From: Sinonovacula constricta
Lineage: Eukaryota > Mollusca > Bivalvia > Cardiida > Solecurtidae
Direction: 5' to 3'
NCBI GenBank assembly: GCA_007844125.1
Contig: CM017562.1
Location: forward strand, 62,089,510 to 62,153,509
Length of the DNA: 64,000 nucleotides
The position numbers and the translations under genes are program-made. How positions within the stretch are numbered: the stretch's first letter is position 1; each line of letters begins with the position of its first letter. The notes beneath the pieces were generated by a model. The model did not search any database, had not been told where the DNA came from, and saw only the letters and a list, made by a program, of their open reading frames with translations. Positions 21,601-33,780 of the stretch are shown one piece after another.

Positions 21601-22890
21601 TTACGTATTTACGCTCGGCAAATTCCGTCAAGCGCTCGGCTATTTCTCTCATTTTTCTTGACGTAAGAACCCACCCAAATACAGATCAGAGAAGGGAGCA
21701 TAATAAATAATATGATGTCATTTTTTTCTAAGCGATGCAATTTGTAGTTCAACAGGTTACTTAATAACCCTTAAGAATGCGTAAATGACCAATTGTTTTG
21801 ATGAAGCCAATGTGTTTGTGTAACGATACCAAATTAAAATGAACTTAAGCAAAATGGTGAAGGCGGTCGTGTCGAATCGGTGAAGTGGTGTTGAAACTGT
21901 GAAGTAACCGCTTTCCTACTCATTGAGACTTTGTTAACATTCAATCCTATACAGACTTTATACCTTCACCAAAGCTGCACTTGAAAAAGGTAAGCAGAAG
22001 TTCCGCAATTTCTTAAAAAAACAACAGAATTGGGGCATGTTGAATGCAGCCAAATTAAAAACTTAAACAAAGTCATGCTGTCTTAAAAAACTGAACAATT
22101 TAGCAAATCCTTGCATAGAATGGAAGAAAAAGGCTGTATACTTTTTAGATTAAGGATAGTTCTTTCAATGTTTAGATAGCCTGTATAATGTCCACGTCAA
22201 ATGTCTCTTAGAAAAGGATTGTAAGCTCCTCTAATACTTATTTTGTCGTTAACATACCCGTAATTGTTTAACCAAACTACAAAAAAACACGCTCAGAAAC
22301 TGATGAGTCAATATATCAAGCTCTATCTGAATCGACGATAAAATAATGACAAATACAAAATTAAGAGCTCATTACCTTTTTTTTGCAATGGCCAATCGAA
22401 AAAATCCTTTTATTTCAAAATGATCGTGCACTGAGAATGCCAACTTGTTCCGAAAATATTCCTTATGGACTAGCCATGATCACTCCAATAAGACCTTGAT
22501 CTTCATAAAATCATAACATTCCGTTTTAATAATTCACAATTGTCAATATATTCTTCAAGATTCTTATCATAATAATGGCTAGTTGTTTACTTTTTCCACT
22601 GTGGAAGCCATGTATACAATAAACACACTGACTGATTAGTAAACATACCGACTGGTTTACGACTGTTGCCAAATGTTATACCCCGGCATGTTGTTATCGG
22701 AGTGGTGCGGTGTCTAGAAGTCCTGTTGAAAATACCTTTAACAGTTATACAAATTGGCCAAATAAGACCATGCTCAGGCTGTCGGGCGGTCAAATGTAAT
22801 CATTTACATCAAATCCGAATACTTTAATATTATTTACTTTATCTCTGTTCCTAATATGCTAACATAGACTGAAGAAACATTATTTTTGGT
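18700..22890. other. Long unassigned AT-rich stretch
   Basis: No recognisable gene. Short open frames (for example 19,256-19,489 plus, 20,784-20,975 and 21,026-21,277 minus, 22,587-22,793 minus) lack known domains. A (TG)10 tract running into seven G lies at 19,791-19,817. The 22,640-22,790 stretch is more GC-rich than its surroundings and may be a repeat fragment I cannot name. Confidence 0.45.
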
Positions 22891-22899
22891 GCACGTGAT

Positions 22900-24360
22900 A
22901 AATTCTATCATGACCAATCGTACATCAATAAGATCACTTTTTCAAATTATTTTAAGGCCCTTTTAAGAAGAAAGGAACAATCTTTTTCTCAACGAAAAGT
23001 TGAGGAAATTGAAAATGTTTGTGCAAACCTAGGGAATTTTGAAAGTACTTTAACAGCTCGAAGAGAGGTAATGATTGTGGAGTATCACTTGACCAGTTTT
23101 ATACCTATTGTTCTAATCTACATAAGGATATATTTAAAAGTAGTTATGTCGAGGCCAAATTCTTTTGTAGTGAGTATGATTTTAACAATGCACTGACGAT
23201 TTTATTTTTAACAGAAGAATAACTGTCGATGAAGTGATTTCTGCAATAAAGCATCTAAAGCCATCAGAAAAGCACTCTGGCTAAAGCAACATAGAAAAGC
23301 AATTTTTAGGAAAGATGTTAAGGATGCTTAAAATTTGTATCAGCAAGTTAAATTTTGTGTAAAGACGTGAAATATTCTTTTTTACTTTTTCTTAAGTACA
23401 GTTGGGCTTCGAAAAGGTTAGGGAGTCTTACCAATTTTAGTGTCATTGTTCTTAGAATTACCTTGGGGACTGTTAAGAAATAATCTAACCGCTTATATTA
23501 TTATTAGAGACGTTGTTCTTGCTGTGATACTTTTTGTGACACTTTTTGGGGGATAATATGGTTATTGTAGAGGGAGTCCTCTAGTGACTTACATGCCAAA
23601 CAAAATTTACTTTACGATTACATGAACTGCTAAATTTGGAGTTTAGATGTCAATATTTTCAAACCAAAGATTATTGTTTTTTTAGGGAGAACGTTCAAAT
23701 CAACAAAATTTTGCATATAATGGGAGTGATATAGAGGTTGTGGATTCTTTGAATTAGCTTGGCACCATCGTTAACTATACTGTCTCATCTGGGGTAATGT
23801 AAATCACTTATCAGGTAAAGGTGTTAAAGCACTGGCAGTATTTACGTTTAATTGTAGAAAATATTTCTAAAATCGACAACAGTGTGTCCACTTTTTTACT
23901 AGTTTGATGGCTCAACATTAAGTTACACTTGAGAACTGTGGAGTTTCCGCGTACCAGGAGCGAGAACGCATTCACTTAAAATTTTGTGAGCGTATTCTGA
24001 AAGTTAGAATGTCAACAAGTAATATTGGTATTTATGGAGAACTTGGACAATCTCTCTTGTATATTTCACGTTTTGTAAGATTTTTTCTCTGAAAACCGCA
24101 TTACAGTTTGTGTATAAAAACAATGTTTAATGATGGTAAAAATTGGATTTAGAATGTGAAAACCTTGTCAGACAAATATGGCTTTTCTCACGTCTTTCTC
24201 TATCAAGATAATGAAAATGCAAAGCAATTTTCCAAATATTTAAACAACGTGTTATTGATCTTTTCACTTAGGGGCGGCACACCTCATTACGTAAGTCAAA
24301 TGTCCTTAATTTATAAAAATATTTACACATAAGAAGCTACAACAAACTGTTGTGAGATAT
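22900..24360 (+). mobile_element. Decayed non-LTR retrotransposon (LINE) ORF2
   Basis: Plus-strand translation over shifting frames follows the order of an ORF2 polyprotein. It begins with a basic linker (LRRKEQSFSQRKVEEIENV). The pre-RT segment ITVDEVISAIKHLKP starts at about 23,220. Next comes a stretch around 23,590-23,830 resembling the RT thumb side (NGSDIEVVDSL, LAPS), then HLKFCERILKVRMSTSNIGI with YGELGQ at about 23,970-24,045. It ends with NW..VKTLSDKYGFSHVFLY near 24,150-24,210. The HLKFCK, YGELGR and NWA..VK patterns are known from metazoan LINE C-termini. Many stops and frameshifts are present and the catalytic FADD box is not legible, so it is inactive. Confidence 0.7.
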
Positions 24361-24367
24361 TTTAAAA

Positions 24368-24415
24368 ATAGAGAAAACCCAACAGTTACCGCCTTGGAAC
24401 GGTTAGTAGGCAAAA
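24368..24415 (+). mobile_element. Isolated A/B core fragment next to the LINE end
   Basis: GAGAAAACCCAACAGTTACC then GCCTTGGAACGGTTAGTAGG: the conserved core with only the short block before it. It directly abuts the end of the decayed LINE and stops right after GGCAAAA. Confidence 0.65.
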
Positions 24416-25044
24416 CATGAATTATCTTGATTTATTGAACAATTTAAGTAAAAGCGGATCTTTACCTCCTTACATGTTTTAAGCACAAATCTTAGAATTA
24501 AATTTACGGTTACGTTTTTCAATGCTTAAATACGAATGAATGTATTTATTTAAAAATATCCCACATTACATTATTGTATTGTGGATAATTTACTTTGAAT
24601 TCTTTGTGCATATGCTTAATTTATCATACCATTACCAGTTAATTGTTTGTGTGACAGACAAATAAAAGTAAGACAAAACCATTCCACTTATCATTATCTC
24701 AAGACTAAAGGGAACACTATATATCAAATTAATGTGCATAATCAGTTAATTCATAGTGTTTATATTTCAAATACTCTATTTTATCGACGCATTCTTCTAA
24801 GCAATCATATTAAACGAGCTCGTTTAGTTTTTCGCGTATTAATCTATATGCTTTTTGAAAACTGACTAAAGCAAACATAGTTTATCACGAAACCCGTTGG
24901 TGAACATTACTTTCTGTCGATTTTTGTTTCTAATAAAAATCATCATTTTGTGGGGTTTTTTGTGTGTTTTTTGTTGTTGTTGTTCTTAAAAGAACAAGTT
25001 TTAGTGTCAATAAGAAAGTGCACGACTGTTGCAATTCTTTCATA
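24416..25044. other. Spacer, nothing recognised
   Basis: AT-rich. A 72-codon frame at 24,647-24,865 has no recognisable features. Confidence 0.45.
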
Positions 25045-25191
25045 ATGAACAAGACGTTTGCTGCCACAGTTATGCTCTTGTATCTAAATACAATGCTGAA
25101 GTCTGTCACACAGTCTGTCAGAACTACAACAAATACATATAAAAATGATTTGAAGGAGTGTTCAGATTTGACCGACATTTTGTTAGTCTGA
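25045..25191 (+). CDS. Small ORF with signal-peptide-like start
   Basis: ATG at 25045 opens 48 codons: MNKTFAATVMLLYLNTMLKS, then a polar Thr-rich stretch and a single Cys, ending ILLV before TGA. The hydrophobic start resembles a short secretion signal. No homologue is recognised, and an ORF of this size is not unlikely by chance in this composition. Confidence 0.15.
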   Translation: MNKTFAATVMLLYLNTMLKSVTQSVRTTTNTYKNDLKECSDLTDILLV

Positions 25192-25573
25192 TTTGAATGG
25201 TAAAAGACGGCATTGTCATTTTCGATATGTTCGAGTAATGTTCATTTCAACATTGCAAATATTTAACAATGAGGATAATAATTCAATCCAATCAGTATTT
25301 ACAATACAAATACTGTCACGAACTTACGACTGTTGTTTAGTTTGTAAAGTTGTAAAGATGTTCTAAAACTATGCATAACAAACTGCTTTGATAGGTCTAT
25401 TATTAACAGTATTGTTTGGTTTGCAATGAACCAGTACGCCAACACGGTCATAACAATTGCGACCGATATCCGCGAAGATGTTTGAACGTTGTCTTTCGTA
25501 GTTAACTCAACCGAGTTTAATTTTAAGTACCATTTATGGAATGACAGAGATTAAAAATAAGAAAATTATGTAA

Positions 25574-25688
25574 GTGGTCCGATGGACCAATTAGATGAAC
25601 TTTTCACCAGTCCTTCAATGTACATTTATTTTGGTGTAGACCTATGTTAGAAATAATGTGTTCCATTTTAAAAGCCTGAAGGACTGGT
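25574..25688. other. Inverted repeats
   Basis: ACCAGTCCTTCA at 25606-25617 is the exact reverse complement of 25677-25688, with a 59-bp loop. Just upstream, TGGTCC-GAT-GGACCA (25574-25588) forms another perfect short hairpin. Confidence 0.7.
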
Positions 25689-26040
25689 AAGTTTTCAGGG
25701 TACTTGTATATCGCAAAAATGTACCGCCAACGGATTCACGGAACATAATTTCTGTTCAGCCCTGGAGTGCCAACTGTGTGACCAGTAAGTATTAAAGTTT
25801 ATGACATTTTTTTAAAAGAACTGCTATGTTTACATTAAAACAAACATGTTTCATAAATAGCGCACCATTTGTATATATATTATCTCCTATTAAAGTGTAG
25901 TGAATTTATAAAAGGCGTAAAGTCGAAAAAGATCGGCCACGTATTACACACCCACTTCAGAATACCCGTAAACTAACTGTTATATACAAAACACATATTT
26001 GATTTACTATTACGATGACATAGATACATATGTAAGTTTT
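25689..26040. other. Spacer, nothing recognised
   Basis: One donor-like CAGTAAGTATT lies near 25,782, with no accompanying reading frame. Confidence 0.4.
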
Positions 26041-27207
26041 ATATATGTGACGCGATTTGTTATTTTGGGTCCAAATGCTGTAATGACATTACGCTAAAAC
26101 GCGGTTAAACTTGATACAACTTCTTTTACTTGAAAAACCACATGTGCGCGTACGCTGATTGGGATTACCTTGTTTCGCAAGTGTAAAAATACGACATTTA
26201 CAGGATGGACATTTTTTAACGTAACATTTTAAGTACTCATTATTTACCCTTGATTACTGCTGTAAACGTCACAACTTTCTGTGTGTTTACGTGACCTTAT
26301 TTTGAAATGCGTCAGTGAAAGCTCTACAAAACAAGAAAAGTTTACTATTTAAACCAAGTTTTCAACTCTAATGAGTAATATCACAGAGGACCACATATAT
26401 AGTAAGCGTGTTTAATCTTCTTTGACTGCTTGAGCACAGAGACTTTAATGATATGAATTGCCTTGCTTTAATATATCTCAGTACAACCTTAGTGTTTATC
26501 AGATACATTTAACAATGAAATCTAGTTTTGACTTACTATTTAAATAATAGTTAGGGGTCACTTTTTTTTTCAAAATACTTTAGGTGAATAAATTGCGCTA
26601 GTATTAAGTTTAAAGTAGCCTTTATCTCTGTATATTTATCATGGTGTATTTTGTTCAGAACAAGACGTGATAATTATGGAGTCAACAGCATTCTGTATTT
26701 ACTATTAAACTGATTAGTGATTCCTATTTTTTCTGTGACAGTTAAATTTGCTATTTTTTTGCTACAGTACATCAAAATCTACAAAGTTAATTAGTTATCA
26801 TTAGTTACACGACAAAAGACATCTTTGTGCTTATAAAATACTCATTTTCTTGGTGGCCATGGTAACCATTTTTGATTTAAGAATGTATACTAAATCACAA
26901 TTTTGTTATGGTTATATACTTGTCATTGTTAAAGAACATGTTATATTTTGTATTTCATGCAATGATATACTTCTTAATAAATATACAATTGCACCGTTCA
27001 AATTGCCTTAGTTTGTGCCTTTTTAACCTACAAGGGGTCAATACTGCCCTCATGACAATTGGTGTAACTATGGCATCTTATTTGAATATGTTGAAAATAT
27101 AACCAGTTTTGGAATCAGGAATAATTATAGTTTTAGAAAATATATAAAACTCAATTTCGCCCAGGTACCTCATTTGGACCCAAAATCACAGATTGCGTCA
27201 CACATAT
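26041..27207. mobile_element. Candidate MITE-like element bounded by 37-bp inverted repeats
   Basis: Left arm 26041-26077 (ATATATGTGACGCGATTTGT, then TATTTTGGGTCCAAATG) and right arm 27171-27207 are reverse complements with about four or five mismatches over 37 bp. The 19 inner bases ATTTTGGGTCCAAATG and flanks match best. The 1.09-kb interior is AT-rich with no transposase frame. A 64-codon frame at 26,908-27,102 is hydrophobic and unrecognised. The outer flanks are TA-rich, so a TA target duplication is possible but cannot be shown. A chance or recombination-derived inverted pair is the alternative. Confidence 0.5.
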
Positions 27208-27429
27208 GTATATATGTCTTGCTAAATGCATACACGGTTGTGTGGGATAAAAGGAAATTTGTCCAGATTTTCCAGTTTCACAAATGTTAACTTTGAAAAC
27301 ATACATGTACAAAGAAATCATTTGTCTTTTTTAAATCAACTAGCTGACTGACTACAAATGTGTTATATATACATTTTTAGATAGAAAATTTCATTTTTAT
27401 AGTTTTTATAAAGGTCGCTAAATTGTTCT

Positions 27430-27765
27430 TTAATTAATGTAACCAACCCAGAAAAAAATCGGTTTAATATTTTTATGATAGAGAAATATTACATATTCAT
27501 CAAAGGTTAGACTGTCTAGCTTTCGCTTAACATTGATCCACGCAGACAGCGCAGTAGAATATGTACGACTTTTCTTGTATGCACCTTTATGAAGACAATT
27601 ATATTCAAAGGCATTAATATTTTTATTAAGCATTATGGTTCTACAAAGTTTTTCTTTGACAATGCTATCTGGCCCTCTGTGACCAAGTCGCTTAAGATTA
27701 TATTGGTTTTGCAAGCTCCGAATATTAAGATGTAGGAACTTAACTGAGGTATACGAGACTGAAAG
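27430..27765 (-). pseudogene. Unrecognised ORF, start resembling a LINE endonuclease
   Basis: A minus-strand frame of about 105 codons ends at 27430. Its first part reads VKFLHLNIRSLQNQYNLKRL. The LHLNIRSL segment resembles the beginning of AP-endonuclease domains of non-LTR elements, but the rest (KRLGHRGPDSIVKEK onward, basic, ending FFWVGYIN) does not continue that domain in any way I can see. It may be a chimera of a LINE start with other sequence, or an unknown exon. Confidence 0.25.
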
Positions 27766-27880
27766 AGTACTTTCCCGTTCTTTGTGTCGTATAACCGCTT
27801 ATATTAAGTGTGATTGCACTAAAAAGTGAAGAAATATCTTCTATCGTCGTGCGAAATTCCTGCGGTTTATTTTTAATCTC

Positions 27881-27882
<2 letters not shown>

Positions 27883-27946
<64 letters not shown>
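27883..27946. repeat. (CA)32 microsatellite
   Basis: Perfect CA dinucleotide tract. Long TH or CV open frames across it are artefacts. Confidence 0.97.
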
Positions 27947-27947
<1 letters not shown>

Positions 27948-29721
27948 CTCTATCATCATCAGAAAAAAATCATTGGAACAATTTGTGTTGACAATGTTAT
28001 GCAAATTAAGCAGCATATCCCCGTGTCCTTCAATTAAGCATATGTGCGTACAATGTGCTACTTTTGCTAATTCCGGGAAATAAGACCTTTGAGAACATGC
28101 TCTGGGTGATTGTCTAACACAATTTATCATTTTCATTACATTGCTTTCATCTTAACTTCAGAATTTTTTGTTCAATATATGATTACATTGCAAGTTTTTT
28201 TTTTCATCTCGATTTTGCATGTTTAGGCCCTTAAGCATATCTGATGTATAATTGACTTCAACGAAAGGAAAATTACAGTTTTTATAACTTTTCCAGCTTT
28301 GAATTTTTTATCAATTTAATATTTCGTTAACAATTTAAACTAAACAGCTCTTGGTCGGTTATAATTGTTTTATCACATTTAGTTATCTTCTAGATAAAAC
28401 ATTAATTTTGATAAAATAGTTTTTACAAGCTTTCGTAGTGTTTCTTTGCCTCATGCTGTCGTTCGTACGTTCTTATCATACACCCTTTTTAATCGAACAT
28501 TATATTTATTGTGTTGCTTAAAATTGAATATGCATACGATTATTGATAAATTGTAAATATTATGGAATATTGTTAATATACCGAAAGAGTCATTAATATA
28601 AATGTTGAACCTTGTTAAAACATTGAATTTATCCTTCAGTTTAAAGATACATCCTTTGCCAATCCCTTGTACTGCGATTGGGCATTTTGTCGATAGAATC
28701 ATTTAGCAAAATGTTAAATTTATATGTTTATATATGTAGTGTATATATTTAAGGACATTCCTGATGATCCATTAGCCATCGGTTTTGACTAGGCTGAGGG
28801 CTTAATGAAAGAAACATATTTTCTTATGTTCCAAACTGGGGACAAAATACAACAAATACATGTTATCAGAGTACGATTGAGATTTGTTTATGCTTTTATA
28901 TTTTTTTAAACAATGAAGCCAAGTTTTAATATTGGATGTTAAGGTGCTCATTATAGCACGAGTTTGTTAGCGTGTAACAAAACAAAAAGTAATGCCATTT
29001 CTCAGACTTCACTGAACCACCGCACTCTCATGAATGTGCGTAATGAACAAACTCATTATACTGATATTAATTTTAATAACAGTATCATCGAAACCTTTCT
29101 ATCAATGCCAGTAAATGTGCTATCTTTTGTATGCTGATTAATTAGATTGCAATTCAAAACAGAACATGGAAAAATACGAAACATAACATAATCCCAAAAT
29201 AAACGCAAACTTGCATGGATAATTAACTCTCGTCGACTCTTTTTCCTAATCATAAATGGATTGCCAGCTCTTCGGGCTTGAGAAAACAATTCTAGTTATA
29301 ATTATAATTCAATTATTAGCACTAGTCGCAAAATATAAAGAAACGCGGATAAAAGAAAACAACATTTTTAATGCATTTAATTTACGTAAATAGAGTTTTT
29401 AGATGTTATTTTATTCATAAATACTTTGTTTTCATTGCCGATATAATGCATTTGCTCTTTCAAAGCAATGCATGACATGTTACAATGTATATACCTAATT
29501 TGAACTTGTGTATAAAATAACATCAGTTGTGTAATAAAAACGATGCCCTATTTACATTTACTTTTTGTAGGGAACGTGAAATTATTCACATTACCACAAA
29601 TGAACCGATTTTACCCGCATGAAAGTTTGACTCGAAAGTGTCGTCAACTGTATTTTTTAAAGTTGAGATGAACCCAGGCTTGCATTATTTCCATCAATTC
29701 TATTTTTGCATTGCAATGATA
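27947..29721. other. Unassigned AT-rich stretch
   Basis: No motif, repeat or convincing reading frame was found. Confidence 0.5.
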
Positions 29722-29896
29722 AATAAGAAAATATAAGACAAAGTTCTATGAGCATTGCAACATATACGAAAATTGAACAGACACAGGACCAAAGTATTAA
29801 CAAGCACGCCAAATGTAAAAGTGAGAACAAATCTGTGATGAGTCATTTGAAAATAAGAGAAAACCCGACAGTTACCGCCTTGGAACGGTCAGTCGG
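29722..29896 (+). mobile_element. Family A element, 5' part cut within the core
   Basis: A-type start (AATAAGAAAATATAAGACAA), CAACATATACGAAAATTGAA, TCTGTGATGAGTCATTTGAA and the core TTACCGCCTTGGAACGGTCA to GTCGG at 29896, then unrelated sequence. Confidence 0.7.
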
Positions 29897-31195
29897 ACCG
29901 TACCCCACAAAATATTCATTTACGGTGGTTAGAATTTAATCATATCTCAATGACAATTTATAGTAAATGAATTCTAGAATGAGTTATAGAAAGAATTGTC
30001 AAAGTGAACGTGCATAAATTCAATACATTTGATACATTTTCACTTAACAAACGATAACATTAACTGTGCAGGATGTTCCTAATATATTGATTATTTGTGT
30101 TTAAGACACACTCTCCATCATCAATTCTCTTTACTGAGCATGAATTTATATCATGCAACTATGCCTCCTTACATATATAGGGGAGGTAAGTCGAACAAGA
30201 CACAGATTTCTTTTTACGAAAAACTAAAATAACAACTTAACAAACATACTTGAAAATATTTGTAAAAAAATACTTAACATTGACGTAACACTTCAGACCC
30301 TATCTTTAAGCAATATAATTGCTAATCAAATATGTACAATTGGATTTGTAATGCCAGCATTCTCGGCCATTGGAACTCGCATGGCAACATTTTACGTCTA
30401 AGAGCACCTAAGTACAACACCATATTCGTCTGTCTGAGCCATGGGACTAATTTCAAAGAAGGTGTTTAATACGTATAACTTGTAATAGGGCTCGTTTTAA
30501 GAGCGACCATTGTTCAAACATATTTCTCTGTTTTATCTAAAATTTATGCAAGACTAAAAAACTTTTTTTCAAGTCCATGTACATGATAAATGGGCCAACA
30601 TGTTAAGTAGCAGAGATGGTCATAGTTTATCCCGCTCGTGGATAAATAATTATGTATCGCGAAAGTAAATTACTCCCTTTAGACTTGCCTCAACTTTTTA
30701 TTTCAATTCCTTGCACAATCAACAGCAACAAAAATGAATTGCCAGTTGAAAGACTGCTTACAAATTAGCAAACAATTATTGTCCAGTAATACTCCAGGAC
30801 AAGGATCCAACATGTATAACATTACGCATAATACTACCACAGAGACCGTTTTCTTTTTAACAGCAGATGCGCTCATGTTCATGCCTGCATAATGCATTGC
30901 GTTATAAACAGATTCGCGCGCATCTGGTCAGGTTATTTTTGGACGTAATGATGTACTTATTTATCAATTAAATCCTAAACAACATTAAATAAAGAGGAAA
31001 GGGTTTTCTAACCTTGTACTGTTGCAATTAATTATGACTCAACATCACAAAGTTAATGAACTCTCTTAGATCAGTGTATTTGGTATGATCACATTAGCCA
31101 TAATCTTTTCTTTATTCTGGCTTCTCGTCAACAAAGGGAGGTAACGACTATTAAAAAGCATAGAAAACAAAATCATTCTTATGATCATTCTTATG
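29897..31195. other. Unassigned AT-rich stretch
   Basis: Nothing recognised. The last 35 bases contain a 12-bp near-tandem (ATCATTCTTATG twice) leading into the 67-bp array. Confidence 0.5.
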
Positions 31196-31396
31196 ATCAG
31201 CAGCGTAAACATCAAACATGTCACTTGCATTTAACACCATAGCAAACACAATCATTCTTATGATCAGCGGCGTAAACATCAAACATGTCACATGCATTTA
31301 ACACCATAGCAAACTCAATCATTCTTATGATTTTTAGCGTAAACATCAAACATGTCACTTGCATTTAACACCATAGCAAACACAATCACTCTTATG
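31196..31396. repeat. 67-bp tandem repeat, three copies
   Basis: Units at 31196-31262, 31263-31329 and 31330-31396 share GCGTAAACATCAAACATGTC and ACACCATAGCAAAC and end in CTTATG. They differ at a handful of positions. A diverged fourth copy lies on the far side of the A elements at about 32,072-32,113. Confidence 0.92.
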
Positions 31397-31399
31397 ATC

Positions 31400-32022
31400 A
31401 ATAAGAATATATATGAGTATTGCAACATATAAAAATGAAAAGGCACAGGGCCAAGGTATTCACATGCAAGCCAAATGTAAAATTGAGAACAAATCTGTGA
31501 TGAGTCATATAACAAAAAGAGCAAACCCGACAGTTACCGCCTTTGAACGGTCAGTCGGCAATATGGGCCGACTTGGGTGCTTAAACCGGTTTTACAGAGC
31601 TCTAACCTCGCTCTTCCTGATGGGTTTCTCAAATGCAAGAAATGAAAAAGAAAACCGACCCATTTGAATAAATGTACAAGCTCTGACGTTTTGTTTGACA
31701 GTCAATGAAAAGAAAATGTCCACATAGTGGTTAGAAGATTGATGGGTATTTTTTCGATTAAAAAACCTACAAAAACTGAAGATATTAAATGAAACTAACT
31801 TTATGAATCAAGAAAGAAAATGACAAGAGAAGAGTAAATGGTTGTGGCATCCTGTTTATGTGATGATGGAATTTAGGAGCCAAAGTGTAAAAATCAAAAT
31901 GTACATCAAAGGAAAAACACGTAACAATCCTTATAGGATGAATTTAATGACAACGTAGATTACACGTACGGGGAGACTTTTTGCGACCGCCTCGATGCAC
32001 AAGTAACATGAACAAAATCATG
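31400..32022 (+). mobile_element. Family A short element, full length
   Basis: Start AATAAGAATATATATGAGTA (with ACAAAGTCCT lost), AAAAGGCACAGGGCCAAGGT, CTGTGATGAGTCATATAACA, core from about 31,534 (TTACCGCCTTTGAACGGTCA), CTCGCTCTTCCTGATGGGTT, GTCCACATAGTG, tail with TGGTTGTGGCATCCTGTTTA and the end GCGACCGCCTCGATGCACAA. Its insertion point lies within the 67-bp array. Confidence 0.74.
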
Positions 32023-32060
32023 AATAAGAATATATATGACACAGTCCCATGAGAATTGCA
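32023..32060 (+). mobile_element. Family A element, 38-bp start fragment in tandem
   Basis: AATAAGAATATATATGACAC then AGTCCCATGAGAATTGCA, running into a short A-rich tract. It is the third case of a full A copy followed by a truncated A start. Confidence 0.65.
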
Positions 32061-32576
32061 AAAAAAAATAAAAGCAGCGTTAACAACAAACATGTCACAT
32101 GCCTTTTACACTATCCGATTTCCATCCCAGCCACTTTTAGCATAATGTCCATGCATTACAGACACATAATAAAAAAAATAATATATTCACACGGCAGTTT
32201 TATTACACCGATTGTTGTAAGAGCATTCAAAGACCATGGAAATTTTGCATTAGTCAACAAAACTATCACATTAGTTCACTTATTGTCGATAACAATGAAG
32301 ACTGTTAGAATGCTGTATACGGTCGCACGGTAATATAAACTTTATTTGAATAACCACCATTAGTATATATTTACATGCACGTGCAAAACTTGCAAATCGG
32401 TAGCAATTTGGACGATTATTACTTAGAATTGTAAGTTGCATTGATTTAGACTCAATTTAATTTAAATCATCCATTTAGTGCATTCATCTGAGCTACAATG
32501 CAAACATCTGTTTTCGCCATTATTTTTATTTGGAAATAACAAATAAATCTATAATTAGAGTAACTCAAACACTACA
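32061..32576. other. Spacer with a diverged 67-bp unit
   Basis: 32,072-32,113 reads AGCAGCGTTAACAACAAACA then TGTCACATGCCTTTTACACT, matching the 67-bp unit. Nothing else is supported. Confidence 0.5.
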
Positions 32577-32880
32577 TTCTCACATACACCATTACCAGAA
32601 ACAGTAGCAACAACATTAGCATTTCACATTTTACATAGACCAACAACACTACCCTGCCATATAGACTACTGCAAGAAACACAACCGTAGCACCAACACTA
32701 CAATCCCATATAAACAAATACCAAACAGTTGCAACAACACTTCCATCTTACACAGATCACAACCAGACACAGTACAACAACATAAACATCTCAAATCAAC
32801 AATTACCAAAAACAACAGCAAGAACCCTTCTATCTCACATACACCTTTACAAGAAACAGCAGTAACAGCACTGTCATTAT
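32577..32880. repeat. Degenerate 44-bp minisatellite
   Basis: About seven diverged copies of a C/A-rich unit of about 44 bp containing CTCACATACACC, then ACAAGAAACAGCAGCAACAA. Copies begin near 32,578, 32,622, 32,660, 32,706, 32,750, 32,791 and 32,835. A lone related piece lies near 34,806. Confidence 0.75.
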
Positions 32881-33547
32881 CAATATTATTATCTGCAAAA
32901 TCGTTATTGCTATCGTTGTTGACTGAATTTACCGTTGTTTTGTTTTGTCCTTCAAGGATGTCAATCCGGGTGTATCACACAACTCGTTTTTATAACTTTT
33001 ACAGAAATGCTCAGGGACTCTATCACATTTTATTTATTTTATTATGTATACATGGCTTTTTTAATTACCTCTTGCGTAATAAATTTTCTTCAGTTCACAT
33101 TATTGCCCGTCTTTTCAATATCGAATGGCTTGTTGCTATATCATGCACATTAGTATCCGTTCTCAGTTTTTTTTTTACTGCTGAATTGATATAATTTCAC
33201 TTTTATACAATTTACCAGGATTGCGTTGTATTGACGTTTAATGATTATTGTTTGTGTTTTTAATTCAAGCTTTTGGCCGTAATTGTTTAATCAGATTCAG
33301 TTGACGCCATTGATAAGTAGTTTTAATTATATCTATCACATTATTTCATTATTATTCTATGCCGCCCACTGCTGTTCTTATCATGTTCATTGTAGTTTTT
33401 AGGGCAAACAACGAGGATACATTTTGTTTCTTGTATATACTTTGTATAATATCAAAACTTTAACTAATTTGCCAGGATAGTTACGATTATTGTTAAGTTG
33501 TCCCTTTAAACAATTTTATTTTCATTAAAAAACAAATAAATGTATTG
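32881..33547. other. Spacer, nothing recognised
   Basis: Overlapping hydrophobic frames of 95 and 72 codons at 32,907-33,194 lack recognisable domains. They look like composition effects. Confidence 0.4.
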
Positions 33548-33780
33548 ATTATAAAGGGTATTGAACCTGATGGCCTTAAGGCTGCGCGTGCAGTCCCTTT
33601 GTACAAAACGATTGATAAAAAGAATGTCGGTAATTACCGACTGGTTTCAGTTTAAATATTATTTCTAAGATTGTAGAAAAGGGTATTTTCCCTTTTCTAC
33701 TATCAGAGAAACAATATAATTTCTCTATTATAAATTTACCAGGACGGCATACCCTCTCGTTTTGTCAAAGACTTCTATCA
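33548..33780 (+). mobile_element. LINE reverse transcriptase fragment
   Basis: Plus-strand translation from about 33,551 reads KGIEPDGLKAARAVPLYKTI then DKKNVGNYRLVSV before a stop. The LINE RT pattern is ARVVPLFKKGD, then NYRPISLLS and SKILEK, so RT blocks 1-2 are represented. Frame decay starts after VSV; the next block (VEKG, Y) is shifted. No catalytic DD is present. It is oriented opposite to the endonuclease fragment next door, so the two are separate insertions. Confidence 0.68.

Noticed and set aside
22300..22345. CTGATGAGTC...GACGATAAA resembling a hammerhead core
   Set aside because: The GAAA box is altered, the loop is long and no flanking stems I/III pair around it.
27740..28136. 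CV- and TH-repeat ORFs
   Set aside because: Translation of the CA microsatellite.
32907..33194. Overlapping hydrophobic ORFs as membrane proteins
   Set aside because: T-rich composition produces Phe/Leu/Ile frames; no start context, splice sites or domain.
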